Both the position numbers and the translations under genes were made by a program. Positions 34,550-43,483 of a stretch of DNA of 60,579 nucleotides are shown here, in pieces. The notes beneath the pieces are model-generated. The model was given only the letters and a program-made list of their open reading frames with translations. It was not told the DNA's origin and ran no database searches. Positions within the stretch are counted from its first letter, which is position 1. Each line of letters starts with the position of its first letter. The DNA comes from Candidatus Thioglobus sp. (GTDB lineage: Bacteria; Pseudomonadota; Gammaproteobacteria; PS1; Pseudothioglobaceae): assembly GCA_018644675.1 (NCBI GenBank), contig JABGQC010000004.1, forward strand, positions 1 through 60,579, given 5' to 3'.

Positions 34550-35019
34550 AATTTAAAACTGGCTTAGGACAAGATTCACACGCATTTGAAGACAACAGCA
34601 AACCACTCCTACTAGCAGGAGTTGACTTTAAGCATGCCCAAGGGTTGCGTGCAAATAGTGATGGTGACGTAATATTTCATGCGCTAACAAATGCAGTTTC
34701 TTCTATTACTGGCATTAATATTCTTGGTGAAAAAGCAGATAAACTTTGCCAACAAGGTATCGTGGATAGTCGTGAATATCTCAAGTTAGCCTTACAAGAT
34801 TTGAGTACTTGGCAGGTGCAGCATATTGCCATTTCTATCGAATGTTTAATGCCAAAAATAACACCCTTCATTCCCAGTATGAAAAAAAATATAGCTCAAT
34901 TATTCAGCATCTCCATAAATGATATTGGCATTACAGCTACCACAGGTGAAAATTTGAGTGCTTTTGGTAAGGGTGAAGGCATTCAAGTGTTGTGTGTTAT
35001 TAGCGTCACTCAAGCATGA
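34546..35019 (+). CDS. ispF: 2-C-methyl-D-erythritol 2,4-cyclodiphosphate synthase, divergent
   Basis: Makes the cyclic diphosphate of the MEP pathway as a trimer. Metal ligands are kept: GQDSHAF (Asp-x-His) and SDGDVIFHALT (third His). The normal GDIGxxFPDTDP segment is replaced by INILGEKADKLCQQGIVDSR, and ATTTExLGFTGRGEG reads ATTGENLSAFGKGEG. The protein is a diverged branch. It is coupled to ispD and murC by 4-base overlaps. Confidence 0.85.
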   Translation: MKFKTGLGQDSHAFEDNSKPLLLAGVDFKHAQGLRANSDGDVIFHALTNAVSSITGINILGEKADKLCQQGIVDSREYLKLALQDLSTWQVQHIAISIECLMPKITPFIPSMKKNIAQLFSISINDIGITATTGENLSAFGKGEGIQVLCVISVTQA

Positions 35020-36437
35020 AAAATTTAAGACAAGTATCCAAATCTAGAGTTAATAAAATTCATTTTATTGGTATTGGCGGCTCTGGCATGAGTGGTATTG
35101 CCGAGGTGCTGCACAATCTAGACTACCAAATTTCTGGCTCAGACATTTATCAAAACAGCACCACTGATAGACTATCAAAAATGGGTTGTAAAATTAGCTA
35201 TCAGCATCATGCTCAAAATATTGTCGATGCACAAGCTGTAGTCGTCTCTAGCGCCATTAGTCTGGACAATCCAGAGCTTATAGCAGCTCAAGAACGCCAC
35301 ATTCCAATTGTTCCTAGAGCAGAAATGCTAGCCGAAATCATGCGTTTCCGTTTTGGAATTGCCGTGGCCGGTACACATGGTAAAACTACAACAACGAGTA
35401 TTATTGCCCACATTCTTAATCAAGCAGAACTTGATCCAACTTACATTATTGGCGGAATTCTAAACTCTAACGGTGTCAATGCCAAACTAGGAGAGAGTGA
35501 CTATTTAATTGCAGAGGCAGATGAATCGGACGCTTCTTTCTTGCACTTACAGCCTATGCTTAGCATTATCACCAATGTTGACCAAGATCACATGGCCACT
35601 TATGATAATGATTACCAACAATTAAAAGATACCTTTGTTAGTTTCACCTCAAATTTACCTTTTTATGGCGCTTGCATTCTGTGTAGTGATGACCAAGGTG
35701 TTCGCGATATTATGGACAACATCCATCGTCCTGTCATTAGCTATGGGCTTAATACTGATGCTGATATACGCGCTATAAATATCAAACAAGTTGGCATGCA
35801 AATGCATTTTGACGTAGTGTGTACGCACGCCAATTCAAAATATAACCAAACTTTTCCAATTCAGCTCAACCTCATTGGCAAGCATAACATTCTAAATACA
35901 TTGGCCGCAATTGGCGTTTGCTGTGAACTTGATATCAACATTAGCATCGTTCAATCTGCACTCAATCAGTTTTCTGGTGTTGCCAGAAGACTTGACTATC
36001 ATGGTCAGCTAGCAATTCAAGAGCACTCAGTAGATTTATTTGATGATTATGGTCATCACCCAGTTGAAATTAACGCTATTTTTGACTCACTAAAAAATAC
36101 TTACCCTGATAGGCGCCTTGTGGTGATTTTTCAGCCACATCGTTATTCCAGGACTCGAGATTTGTTTGATGACTTTGCCCGTGTTTTGAGCTATGCACAA
36201 GGGCTTATTTTGCTAGACATTTACCCAGCTAGTGAAAAGCCTATTACTCACATTAGTAGCTCAACATTGGCAGAATCCATTAGAAAGCGCTCAACATTAA
36301 ATCCGGTTGTAATTAAAGATGCACAAGAAGCTTTAAATGTGTTGCCTCATCTAGTTAATCAAGATGATGTGCTATTAACCTTGGGCGCGGGTGATATCCA
36401 TACCCTGCCTAGCTTGTTAAAAGCAAACTATGGTTGA
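35016..36437 (+). CDS. murC: UDP-N-acetylmuramate--L-alanine ligase
   Basis: ATP-dependent Mur ligase adding L-Ala to UDP-MurNAc in the cytoplasm. The N-terminal IHFIGIGGSGMSGIAE binds UDP. The central ATP site is VAGTHGKTTTTSIIAH. The C-terminal domain includes IFQPHRYSRTRDL. Length 473 residues. It follows ispF directly rather than murG, as part of a broken-up division cluster. Confidence 0.97.
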   Translation: MKNLRQVSKSRVNKIHFIGIGGSGMSGIAEVLHNLDYQISGSDIYQNSTTDRLSKMGCKISYQHHAQNIVDAQAVVVSSAISLDNPELIAAQERHIPIVPRAEMLAEIMRFRFGIAVAGTHGKTTTTSIIAHILNQAELDPTYIIGGILNSNGVNAKLGESDYLIAEADESDASFLHLQPMLSIITNVDQDHMATYDNDYQQLKDTFVSFTSNLPFYGACILCSDDQGVRDIMDNIHRPVISYGLNTDADIRAINIKQVGMQMHFDVVCTHANSKYNQTFPIQLNLIGKHNILNTLAAIGVCCELDINISIVQSALNQFSGVARRLDYHGQLAIQEHSVDLFDDYGHHPVEINAIFDSLKNTYPDRRLVVIFQPHRYSRTRDLFDDFARVLSYAQGLILLDIYPASEKPITHISSSTLAESIRKRSTLNPVVIKDAQEALNVLPHLVNQDDVLLTLGAGDIHTLPSLLKANYG

Positions 36438-36446
36438 GTTGTTTAC

Positions 36447-37280
36447 GTGCTAAGACACAACGAATCTATGGCCTCACACTGCTCTTTACGTGCAGGTGGA
36501 TTGGCGCAAGATTTTTTCATGCCAGCTAACACCCAGGCGCTCATTAATTTTTTAAAATCAAATGTCAGGCCCTTGTTATTTATAGGTCTAGGCAGCAATC
36601 TTTTAATCCGTGACCAAGGATTTAATGGGGTTATTGTTAAGCTGACACAGCTTAAATCGGTTGAAATTAATCAATCCTGTATTGTGGCACAGGCAGGGGT
36701 AACACTTGCCAAATTATCCAGATTTGCACAAGAAAACAACCTACACGGAGCTGAGTTTCTAAGTGCCATTCCTGGCACAGTTGGTGGCGCATTAGCCATG
36801 AATGCAGGCGCCTTTGGCGCAGAATTCTGGCAATTTGTTAAATGCGTTCATACAGTAAATACATCTGGTGAGAGCTTTCAGCGACAACCTGCTGAATTTG
36901 AAATTAATTATCGAAACATCAATGCGGTCAATGCTGATGAGTACTTTATTGCAGCAGTGCTGGAGTTTAACTTGACAGCGTCTGATCAAAATATTCAGCA
37001 ACTACTACAAAAGAGAAATGATTCTCAGCCTATGGGTCTGCCCAGTTGTGGCAGTGTTTTTAAGAATCCAACTGGGCATTATGCTGCTGAGTTAATTGAA
37101 AAATCTGATTTAAAAGGCATTTGCATAGGGGGCGCCTGCGTATCCAATAAACATGCTAATTTTATTATTAACCAAAACAAAGCCAGTGCCACAGACATTG
37201 AAAGCCTGATTTTGCATATTCAACAAACCGTAAAATCAAAATTTAATATTAATTTGGAAACAGAGCTAAAAATTATATGA
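36447..37280 (+). CDS. murB: UDP-N-acetylenolpyruvoylglucosamine reductase
   Basis: FAD enzyme making UDP-MurNAc. It shows LFIGLGSNLLIRDQGF (FAD), LSAIPGTVGGALAMNAGAFG, GLPSCGSVFKNP with the catalytic Ser, and a final ETELKII with the catalytic Glu. 277 residues, a short type. The start is a GTG at 36447; an ATG at 36468 is an alternative but would cut the N terminus. Overlaps ddl by four bases. Confidence 0.95.
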   Translation: MLRHNESMASHCSLRAGGLAQDFFMPANTQALINFLKSNVRPLLFIGLGSNLLIRDQGFNGVIVKLTQLKSVEINQSCIVAQAGVTLAKLSRFAQENNLHGAEFLSAIPGTVGGALAMNAGAFGAEFWQFVKCVHTVNTSGESFQRQPAEFEINYRNINAVNADEYFIAAVLEFNLTASDQNIQQLLQKRNDSQPMGLPSCGSVFKNPTGHYAAELIEKSDLKGICIGGACVSNKHANFIINQNKASATDIESLILHIQQTVKSKFNINLETELKII

Positions 37281-38164
37281 TTGCTGTATTAATGGGTGGT
37301 AATTCTGCCGAGCGCGAAGTGTCTTTAAATAGTGGTGAAGCTGTCTATCAAGCATTAAAATCTCAACAAATTAACTGTTTTAAATTTGACTGGAATGGTG
37401 ATAATCTAGAGGATCTCTGGTCTCAACATTTTGATCTAGCCTTTATTGTTCTGCACGGTCGTGGCGGGGAAGATGGAGTTATTCAACAACTGCTGGAAGA
37501 TCGGAATATTACCTACACAGGATCAAATGCGGGCGCAAGTGCCAATGGCATGGACAAACATCTATGCAAAAATATCTGGCAATCTGAGAATCTTCCTCTA
37601 GCACCCTCAATTCTTGCTAACAAAGACTCTACAACACCCACGATTGATTTTCCACTACCCTGGGCCGTTAAGCCGGTTTCAGAGGGCTCTAGTATTGGCA
37701 TTAGCAAAGTGACGAGTCTTGATCAATTGGACAACGCCTTAACCTTGGCTCAGCACTATGATAACAAAACCTTAATTGAGCAGTGGATAGAAGGAGAAGA
37801 GTATACGGTCGCCATTTTGGATGGTGAGGCGTTGCCAGTGATTAAAATTGTAGCCGATCAAGATTTTTATAATTATGAATCTAAATACCTATCTAATAGT
37901 ACTCAATACCTTTGTCCATGTGGCTTAACAGAACAACAAGAAAAGCAACTACAAGCGATAGCACTAAAAGCATTTCAAGCAATTAAGGCCACTGGCTGGG
38001 GTAGGGTCGACTTTATTCTAGATGAACACAACTCACCCTTCTTGCTTGAAATCAACACTGTGCCAGGCATGACATCGCATTCTTTAGTGCCAATGGCTGC
38101 CAAAGCAGCAGGCATTACTTTTGAACAATTGGTTAAAAAAGTCATTCATGCAGCTCAAAAGTAG
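37277..38164 (+). CDS. ddl: D-alanine--D-alanine ligase
   Basis: ATP-grasp enzyme that makes D-Ala-D-Ala. VLMGGNSAEREVSLNSG is the N-terminal signature. VKPVSEGSSIGISKV binds ATP, and FLLEINTVPGMTSHSLVP is the metal- and substrate-binding end. 295 residues. It sits between murB and ftsQ, the dcw order. Confidence 0.97.
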   Translation: MIAVLMGGNSAEREVSLNSGEAVYQALKSQQINCFKFDWNGDNLEDLWSQHFDLAFIVLHGRGGEDGVIQQLLEDRNITYTGSNAGASANGMDKHLCKNIWQSENLPLAPSILANKDSTTPTIDFPLPWAVKPVSEGSSIGISKVTSLDQLDNALTLAQHYDNKTLIEQWIEGEEYTVAILDGEALPVIKIVADQDFYNYESKYLSNSTQYLCPCGLTEQQEKQLQAIALKAFQAIKATGWGRVDFILDEHNSPFLLEINTVPGMTSHSLVPMAAKAAGITFEQLVKKVIHAAQK

Positions 38165-38927
38165 AAACCAGCATAGGCTGCCTTTATTGCAACAGATAAA
38201 ACGTTGGTTTAAGCCGCTGATTTTTGGCTTGATTATCACCGCCATTGGTTGGGGGGCAACTCAATACAACCCTAGTGAATTACTAAAGATTAGCATCAAC
38301 TGGGAAATAGATCGCCCTCAACTGGTCAATCAAAAAACACTTGAACAGCAAATTAAACCCTTAATCAATCAATCTTACCAACTAGATTTACATAAGGTTA
38401 AGTATGAATTAGAGCAGCACCCTTGGGTTCAAGAAGCTCAAGTAAGACGTCTTTTCTGGGATGCTATTCATATTGATGTAACCACCCATAAAGTTGCCGC
38501 CCATTGGGAAAACATAGATTGCAAGCAGCCTTTTGAGCAAGAGGATTGTCAAGGCTATATAACCACACAGGGCAACCTTATCATGCCTGAAAACTTATTT
38601 TATCAAATTGATGGTCAAACACCATCTGACCTTGTTTTGTTGAAATCTGGCGAACATCCCAAACAATACGATTCTCTTTTAAAAGATTACCGTGTTTATC
38701 AAAAAATCTTATCTGAGTTAACCATTCTTTCTTTAACAAGAAGCAATATTGATCGCTTAACCATAAAACCAAATATAGCTGTTGTACTTGGTTACAACAA
38801 GCAACAGCAGCGTTTACAAGATTTTATTAAAATTTACAAAAAATTAAGACAAAAAATCCCGCTTAAAAAACTCAATAAGGCCACTTATGATATGCGTTAC
38901 CCAAAAGGATTTACGCTGAAGTATTAG
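38148..38927 (+). CDS. ftsQ: Cell division protein FtsQ
   Basis: Bitopic divisome protein. A cytoplasmic basic N terminus precedes a membrane helix (KPLIFGLIITAIGWGA, about residues 20-38). The POTRA domain follows (LDLHKVKYELEQHPWVQEAQVRRLFWDAIHIDV), then the C-terminal beta domain. I start at the ATG at 38148 (259 residues), overlapping ddl by 17 bases. ftsA and ftsZ do not follow; instead a convergent membrane-protein gene overlaps the end by 17 bases. Confidence 0.92.
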   Translation: MQLKSRNQHRLPLLQQIKRWFKPLIFGLIITAIGWGATQYNPSELLKISINWEIDRPQLVNQKTLEQQIKPLINQSYQLDLHKVKYELEQHPWVQEAQVRRLFWDAIHIDVTTHKVAAHWENIDCKQPFEQEDCQGYITTQGNLIMPENLFYQIDGQTPSDLVLLKSGEHPKQYDSLLKDYRVYQKILSELTILSLTRSNIDRLTIKPNIAVVLGYNKQQQRLQDFIKIYKKLRQKIPLKKLNKATYDMRYPKGFTLKY

Positions 38928-39603
38928 CCTTTTGAATGAGCTGATAACACAACGCTAAATTAACCAAACTCCAATAAAACAAAACAGTCTTAACTATCCA
39001 CCCAAAAACATCTGACAATCCTAAGGCGCTAAATAGTGCTGTAAAAATCATGCCAATTAAAGCTGGGATAATGGCTTGCAATAAAAATAGATTAGCTTGA
39101 GAAACAAAGTTTAATTGCCACTTATAATTTGAAGGCTGGTGTAGGGCAATGCGCACAAAATTAAGTGTGATTGGCATAATTAAAAAATAAATAACCAACT
39201 GCAAAAATCCAATACCTGTCAGCATTACCGGCACAGTGGTTACAAATCCAATAAACAACGTTAAACCAATAAACCTAAAAATTTGGCGAATATCAAAAAT
39301 TGGAGACATGGCTGACACAGCCTGCTCACCCAAAACAACCAATCGATACATATTAACAGACAGCATAATATAGCCATAAAAGAACAGTAGCAGATATACC
39401 GGTGTATTATCTGGCAACACCACTTCAGTCAATTCTCCACCTTGAAATACCACATCCATCAGCTCAAACATTTGTGGCAATATAAGCAATAACGGCAGTG
39501 AAATAGCCACCGGTAGAATTGAAATTTCAACAATTTTCTTCCAGTGTGTTAACGCAAAAGCAAAACTAGCCAGGATAATTTTATTAATAGGGAGTATGTT
39601 CAT
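38911..39603 (-). CDS. Multi-pass membrane protein of unknown function
   Basis: A 230-residue hydrophobic protein with about six membrane segments (near 18-42, 68-88, 110-130, 135-152, 175-195, 200-218). I recognise no family motif. It lies five bases after mltD on the same strand and is probably co-transcribed with it, suggesting a cell-envelope setting and nothing more specific. Confidence 0.6.
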   Translation of the reverse strand: MNILPINKIILASFAFALTHWKKIVEISILPVAISLPLLLILPQMFELMDVVFQGGELTEVVLPDNTPVYLLLFFYGYIMLSVNMYRLVVLGEQAVSAMSPIFDIRQIFRFIGLTLFIGFVTTVPVMLTGIGFLQLVIYFLIMPITLNFVRIALHQPSNYKWQLNFVSQANLFLLQAIIPALIGMIFTALFSALGLSDVFGWIVKTVLFYWSLVNLALCYQLIQKANTSA

Positions 39604-39608
39604 AAGAT

Positions 39609-41180
39609 TTATTTCATTTTTGAATTGATAACGTTAACCATAATAGTAAGTCTTTGCCCGGGTTGCAACGGCTTATTATCAAGGCCATTCCATTGTTTAA
39701 TTTGCACAACACTAACGCCAAATTTAGCAGCAATAGTTGACAAATTATCACCACGTTTTACTCGGTAAGATACTTTTCGATCAATATCAATACCCAGTTT
39801 TGTTACTGATGACAAATCTTTGTAAGTGCTCAAACTAGACTGCCAAAGGACTAATTTTTTGCCCAATTTTAATGGCTCTGAACGTTTAATATGATTCCAT
39901 TTAATAATATTATTAATACTCACCTGATATTTTCTGGCAATTAGCCACAAACTGTCACCTTTTTGAACAGAGTGGATAACCTTATGCCCAGGTTTATTTG
40001 AATTTAAGCGGTTTTTTTCCCGCTCAGATTCTGATGATGAATAGGCCTTAGAACCCTTTTGAGCAACTGGCACAATCAAATAATCCCCTGCTTTAATTAA
40101 GTTATTTCTTAATTGGTTGACACTGGAAATTTGATTAATCGTGGTTGTGTATTTTTTAGCAATAACACTCAGGCTATCACCCTGCTTAACCTGATATCTC
40201 ACCCACCTCAATCGCGCCCTATTTGGATTATCAAGCATTGATTGTTTAAAATATTTCATATTTTTACTTGGCAGTAACAAGGTATACACACCTTCAGTTG
40301 GTGTCGCCCAACGCTTCAGTCCAGGATTGAGTGAGTATAAATCCTCCAATTCCACCGCAGACCAGTCGGAAATTAAAGCCAAATCAAACTGAGTGCTCAA
40401 TTGGATAGACTCTAAAACTGGACTGTTTTTAACAGGGGTAATAGTTTGTGAATATTTTTCAGGGTGCTTAATAAGCTCAGTGACTGCCAACAATCTCGGC
40501 ACATAACCCTTCGTTTCATTAGGCAGTTTTAAATGCCAAAAATCTGTTGGCTTGCCTTGTTTTTTGTTATCTCGAATGGCTCTTTGCACGCGCCCTGGGC
40601 CAGAATTGTAAGCAGCAATAGCTAACAACCAATCCCCTTTAAATAATTTATTCAAATTTTTCAGGTACTTAACAGCCGCCTTAGTAGAGGCTAATACATC
40701 TCGACGACCGTCATACCACCAGCTATCCTTTAAACCGTAGAGTTTGCCTGTAGATGGGATAAACTGCCAAAGACCTGAAGCCGTACCGTGAGAATATGAA
40801 AATGGATAATAGGCGGATTCAACAATAGGCAACAAGGCAATTTCAAGAGGTAAGCCTGCTTTTTCAACCTCTTGCACAACTAAGTACAAATAAGGGTTGG
40901 CACGTTTGGTAATGCGCGTTAAATAGTCGGGGTGTTTTTTAAACCAATCAATATGCCAATATAATTGCTTTTGACTGGGTGCTTTTAATGTAGATCTATT
41001 GGTGATATAACGCCAAAGATCTTCTTCGACAACAGGCTTGGCGACAACTACTTTTTTTACTTCAGTTTTTACAAGCTGATTGGTGGAATTACCTGTTTGA
41101 GGACTGCAAGCACCTAGAAGCAAAAAGGTTAGGAGTAGAAGTTGTTTGGCAATCCTTAAGATAAATGCCCGCCTGAACAT
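39609..41180 (-). CDS. mltD: Membrane-bound lytic murein transglycosylase D
   Basis: Outer-membrane lipoprotein that cleaves glycan strands. The lipobox is LLGAC. An SLT domain (about 90-230) includes LPIVESAYYPFSYS with the catalytic Glu and ASGLWQFIPSTGKLYGL, then IAAYNSGPGRVQRAI. Three LysM repeats follow at about 320-365, 395-440 and 465-510. I start at the ATG giving MFRRAFILRIAK (523 residues); a longer start at 41216 exists. Overlaps bolA by 25 bases. Confidence 0.92.
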   Translation of the reverse strand: MFRRAFILRIAKQLLLLTFLLLGACSPQTGNSTNQLVKTEVKKVVVAKPVVEEDLWRYITNRSTLKAPSQKQLYWHIDWFKKHPDYLTRITKRANPYLYLVVQEVEKAGLPLEIALLPIVESAYYPFSYSHGTASGLWQFIPSTGKLYGLKDSWWYDGRRDVLASTKAAVKYLKNLNKLFKGDWLLAIAAYNSGPGRVQRAIRDNKKQGKPTDFWHLKLPNETKGYVPRLLAVTELIKHPEKYSQTITPVKNSPVLESIQLSTQFDLALISDWSAVELEDLYSLNPGLKRWATPTEGVYTLLLPSKNMKYFKQSMLDNPNRARLRWVRYQVKQGDSLSVIAKKYTTTINQISSVNQLRNNLIKAGDYLIVPVAQKGSKAYSSSESEREKNRLNSNKPGHKVIHSVQKGDSLWLIARKYQVSINNIIKWNHIKRSEPLKLGKKLVLWQSSLSTYKDLSSVTKLGIDIDRKVSYRVKRGDNLSTIAAKFGVSVVQIKQWNGLDNKPLQPGQRLTIMVNVINSKMK

Positions 41181-41464
41181 TTTGGCGATGTTGGCGCGCC
41201 ATTTTTTACCTGCCACTCATCTGCTGTATAGGTGTGCATGGCCAATGCATGAATATGAGTAAGCTCTTCCTTAAATAAATGATTAATCAGGCGGTGTCTT
41301 GCAATTAAAGTAAGCTCATTAAACTGATCACTCACCACAATTAATTTAAAGTGCGATTCTGATGCGGGACCTGCATGATTACACGACTCATTGATCACCT
41401 CTAAATAACTAGGAGATAGTGACAACTGCAATTGCTCAGTTAGGTGTTGCTGCATATTGCTCAT
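41156..41464 (-). CDS. bolA: BolA family protein
   Basis: A 102-residue class II KH-like protein that works with monothiol glutaredoxin in Fe-S handling or acts as a regulator. NHAGPASESHFKLIVVSDQF carries the BolA signature, and RHRLINHLFKEELTHIHALAMHTYTADEW is the typical C-terminal helix with a conserved His. Its start overlaps the 2Fe-2S reductase stop by four bases, which links it with an Fe-S protein. Confidence 0.93.
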   Translation of the reverse strand: MSNMQQHLTEQLQLSLSPSYLEVINESCNHAGPASESHFKLIVVSDQFNELTLIARHRLINHLFKEELTHIHALAMHTYTADEWQVKNGAPTSPKCSGGHLS

Positions 41465-42474
41465 GATTCACTCACTTGATAGGCGAAATCAAAGCTATCA
41501 TTAAAAAAGTTATTCTCAAACATTCCTTTCTTAACGAATGTATTAGCTGCAGATTTCACCATTTCTGGCGGCCCACAAGCATACACTTCATATTCAGTTA
41601 ATGTTTCAAAGTCTTCTAAAACCGCCTCATGAACATAGCCCGTTCTACCTTTCCAGCCCTCATCAGGCCTTGATAGTACAGGCACAAAATTAATGTTCTT
41701 AAATTTTTCAGCCCACTCACTCGGGAGTGACATATACAAATCTTGCTCACTTCTCACTCCCCAATAAATATCAATACGCCTTTGACTACCCGATTCAATC
41801 GCATGCTCAACCATCGCTTTAACAGGGCCGAACCCTGTGCCGCCTGCAATCATAATCATAGGCTTTTCACTGTCTTCTCTTAAGTAAAAACTACCCTTAG
41901 GCCCTTCAATTTTTAACAAAGACTTTTCTTGCATTTTATTAAATACAAAATTAGTAAACTTTCCTTTAGAAATCAGGCGTACATGCAACTCTATAATGCC
42001 GGTATTATGCGGTGCATTAGCAATCGAAAAAGCACGCGGTTCAAAATCAGGGTGAATTAAATCTATGTATTGGCCCGCTAGATACTGCATGGCTTCACTG
42101 CCTGGAATTTTTAAGATAACCTTTGCCACATCATCGTTTAAATGCTCAATTTTATCCACCTTACAAGGTAAGGTCTTTACTTGAATATCCGCAACACTCT
42201 CAAGCTCGGTGACCACAATCGATAAATCTGTTTTAGCATGGCACTTACACGGAAGAATCATATTCTCATCAATCTCTTGCGCTGTTAGTCCAGGTGGAAT
42301 TCCGTCCGAATAGCCAACCTCTCCCTCCATAAGTGTCGCCTTGCACTTGCCACAAAAACCATTCTGACACCCATAAGGGAACCCTAAGCCTTGACTAATG
42401 GCGCCATCGAGAATAATCTCATCTTTTGCAACCTTAAAGCGGTTGCCACTTGCCTGATTTTCTACTGTAAACAT
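41461..42474 (-). CDS. 2Fe-2S/FAD oxidoreductase (CDP-6-deoxyglucoseen reductase-like)
   Basis: A 337-residue electron-transfer reductase. The N-terminal plant-type ferredoxin domain has YGCQNGFCGKCKATL and a fourth Cys in LPCKC. The FNR-type FAD domain shows RAFSIANAPHN, and the NAD domain has MIAGGTGFGPVKAM and ends YACGPPEMVK. Such proteins feed electrons to oxygenases or dehydratases. No partner is adjacent, so the acceptor is unknown. Coupled to bolA and mltD. Confidence 0.88.
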   Translation of the reverse strand: MFTVENQASGNRFKVAKDEIILDGAISQGLGFPYGCQNGFCGKCKATLMEGEVGYSDGIPPGLTAQEIDENMILPCKCHAKTDLSIVVTELESVADIQVKTLPCKVDKIEHLNDDVAKVILKIPGSEAMQYLAGQYIDLIHPDFEPRAFSIANAPHNTGIIELHVRLISKGKFTNFVFNKMQEKSLLKIEGPKGSFYLREDSEKPMIMIAGGTGFGPVKAMVEHAIESGSQRRIDIYWGVRSEQDLYMSLPSEWAEKFKNINFVPVLSRPDEGWKGRTGYVHEAVLEDFETLTEYEVYACGPPEMVKSAANTFVKKGMFENNFFNDSFDFAYQVSES

Positions 42475-42508
42475 GACTTAATTCTATCAATCTATTGAAT
42501 GCTGACAT

Positions 42509-42514
42509 TATAAT
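42509..42514 (+). promoter_or_regulatory. Putative -10 element of miaA
   Basis: TATAAT 19 bases before the miaA ATG. The leader would be very short. No -35 element is clear. Confidence 0.4.
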
Positions 42515-42532
42515 CTAGGTTAGTTGTAATAA

Positions 42533-43483
42533 ATGCTTACTAATACAAGGATCTTTGTGATCAACCCACCTGCTAATACCGTGCTTTTTTTAATGGGTCC
42601 CACTGCCTCGGGCAAAACGGATCTAGCAATTAAAATTAGTCAAAAAATTAAATCTCGACTAATTAGTGTTGACTCTGCATTAATCTATCAAGGAATGGAT
42701 ATTGGCACAGCAAAACCTAGTAAAAAAACACTCAATACTCACCCCCATCATTTGATTGACATTTGCAAGCCTAGTGAAGCTTATTCAGCTCATGATTTTG
42801 TTACCGATGCCACTCAACAAATTGAGCTGGCTTTTCGCAATAATGAGCTGCCTATTTTAGTGGGTGGCACCTCATTTTATTTTAATGCCATAGAGCACGG
42901 TCTATCTGATCTACCCGAATCGACCCCAGAATCACGTGAAAAATATAACCAGCTATTGAAAGAGCAAGGGTCAAAAGCATTACACCAAACCTTACAAAAA
43001 ATTGACCCCGTTGCCGCTAACAGAATTCATGCTCATGATTCACAACGCATTACTCGCGCACTAGAAGTATTCGACATTAGTGGCCAGACTCTCACCACGC
43101 TCCAAGGCAAAAAACAAGGAGGGCTCAACTGCATAATTAACAAAATTATCCTCATGCCTGACCGGTCTGAACTTCATCAGCGCATCGAAACTCGATTTCA
43201 TTTAATGATGGAACAAGGTTTTATAGAGGAGGTTAAAGCTTTAAAAGCTAATACAAAGCTCCATCAAGATCTACCCTCAATTCGCTGTGTTGGCTATCGA
43301 CAAGCCTGGCAATTTTTAAATCAAGAAATAGATGAAGCAGAAATGATTGAAAGATCTATTATTGCCACACGTCAACTGTGCAAACGCCAAAGTACTTGGC
43401 TCAAAAATGAAACCCAAGGATTAACTCTAAAAACAGCAGATCTTGAAAAATCGCTAAATTTTATCCAAGAACAGCACGTTTAA
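42533..43483 (+). CDS. miaA: tRNA dimethylallyltransferase
   Basis: Transfers a dimethylallyl group to A37 of tRNAs, before MiaB acts. The P-loop is LFLMGPTASGKTDLAIKI. DSALIYQGMDIGTAKP, LVGGTSFYFNAI and DSQRITRALEV are further signatures. 316 residues. The substrate comes from the MEP pathway (ispD/ispF here). It overlaps the convergent murD by 23 bases; hfq does not follow as it often does. Confidence 0.96.
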   Translation: MLTNTRIFVINPPANTVLFLMGPTASGKTDLAIKISQKIKSRLISVDSALIYQGMDIGTAKPSKKTLNTHPHHLIDICKPSEAYSAHDFVTDATQQIELAFRNNELPILVGGTSFYFNAIEHGLSDLPESTPESREKYNQLLKEQGSKALHQTLQKIDPVAANRIHAHDSQRITRALEVFDISGQTLTTLQGKKQGGLNCIINKIILMPDRSELHQRIETRFHLMMEQGFIEEVKALKANTKLHQDLPSIRCVGYRQAWQFLNQEIDEAEMIERSIIATRQLCKRQSTWLKNETQGLTLKTADLEKSLNFIQEQHV

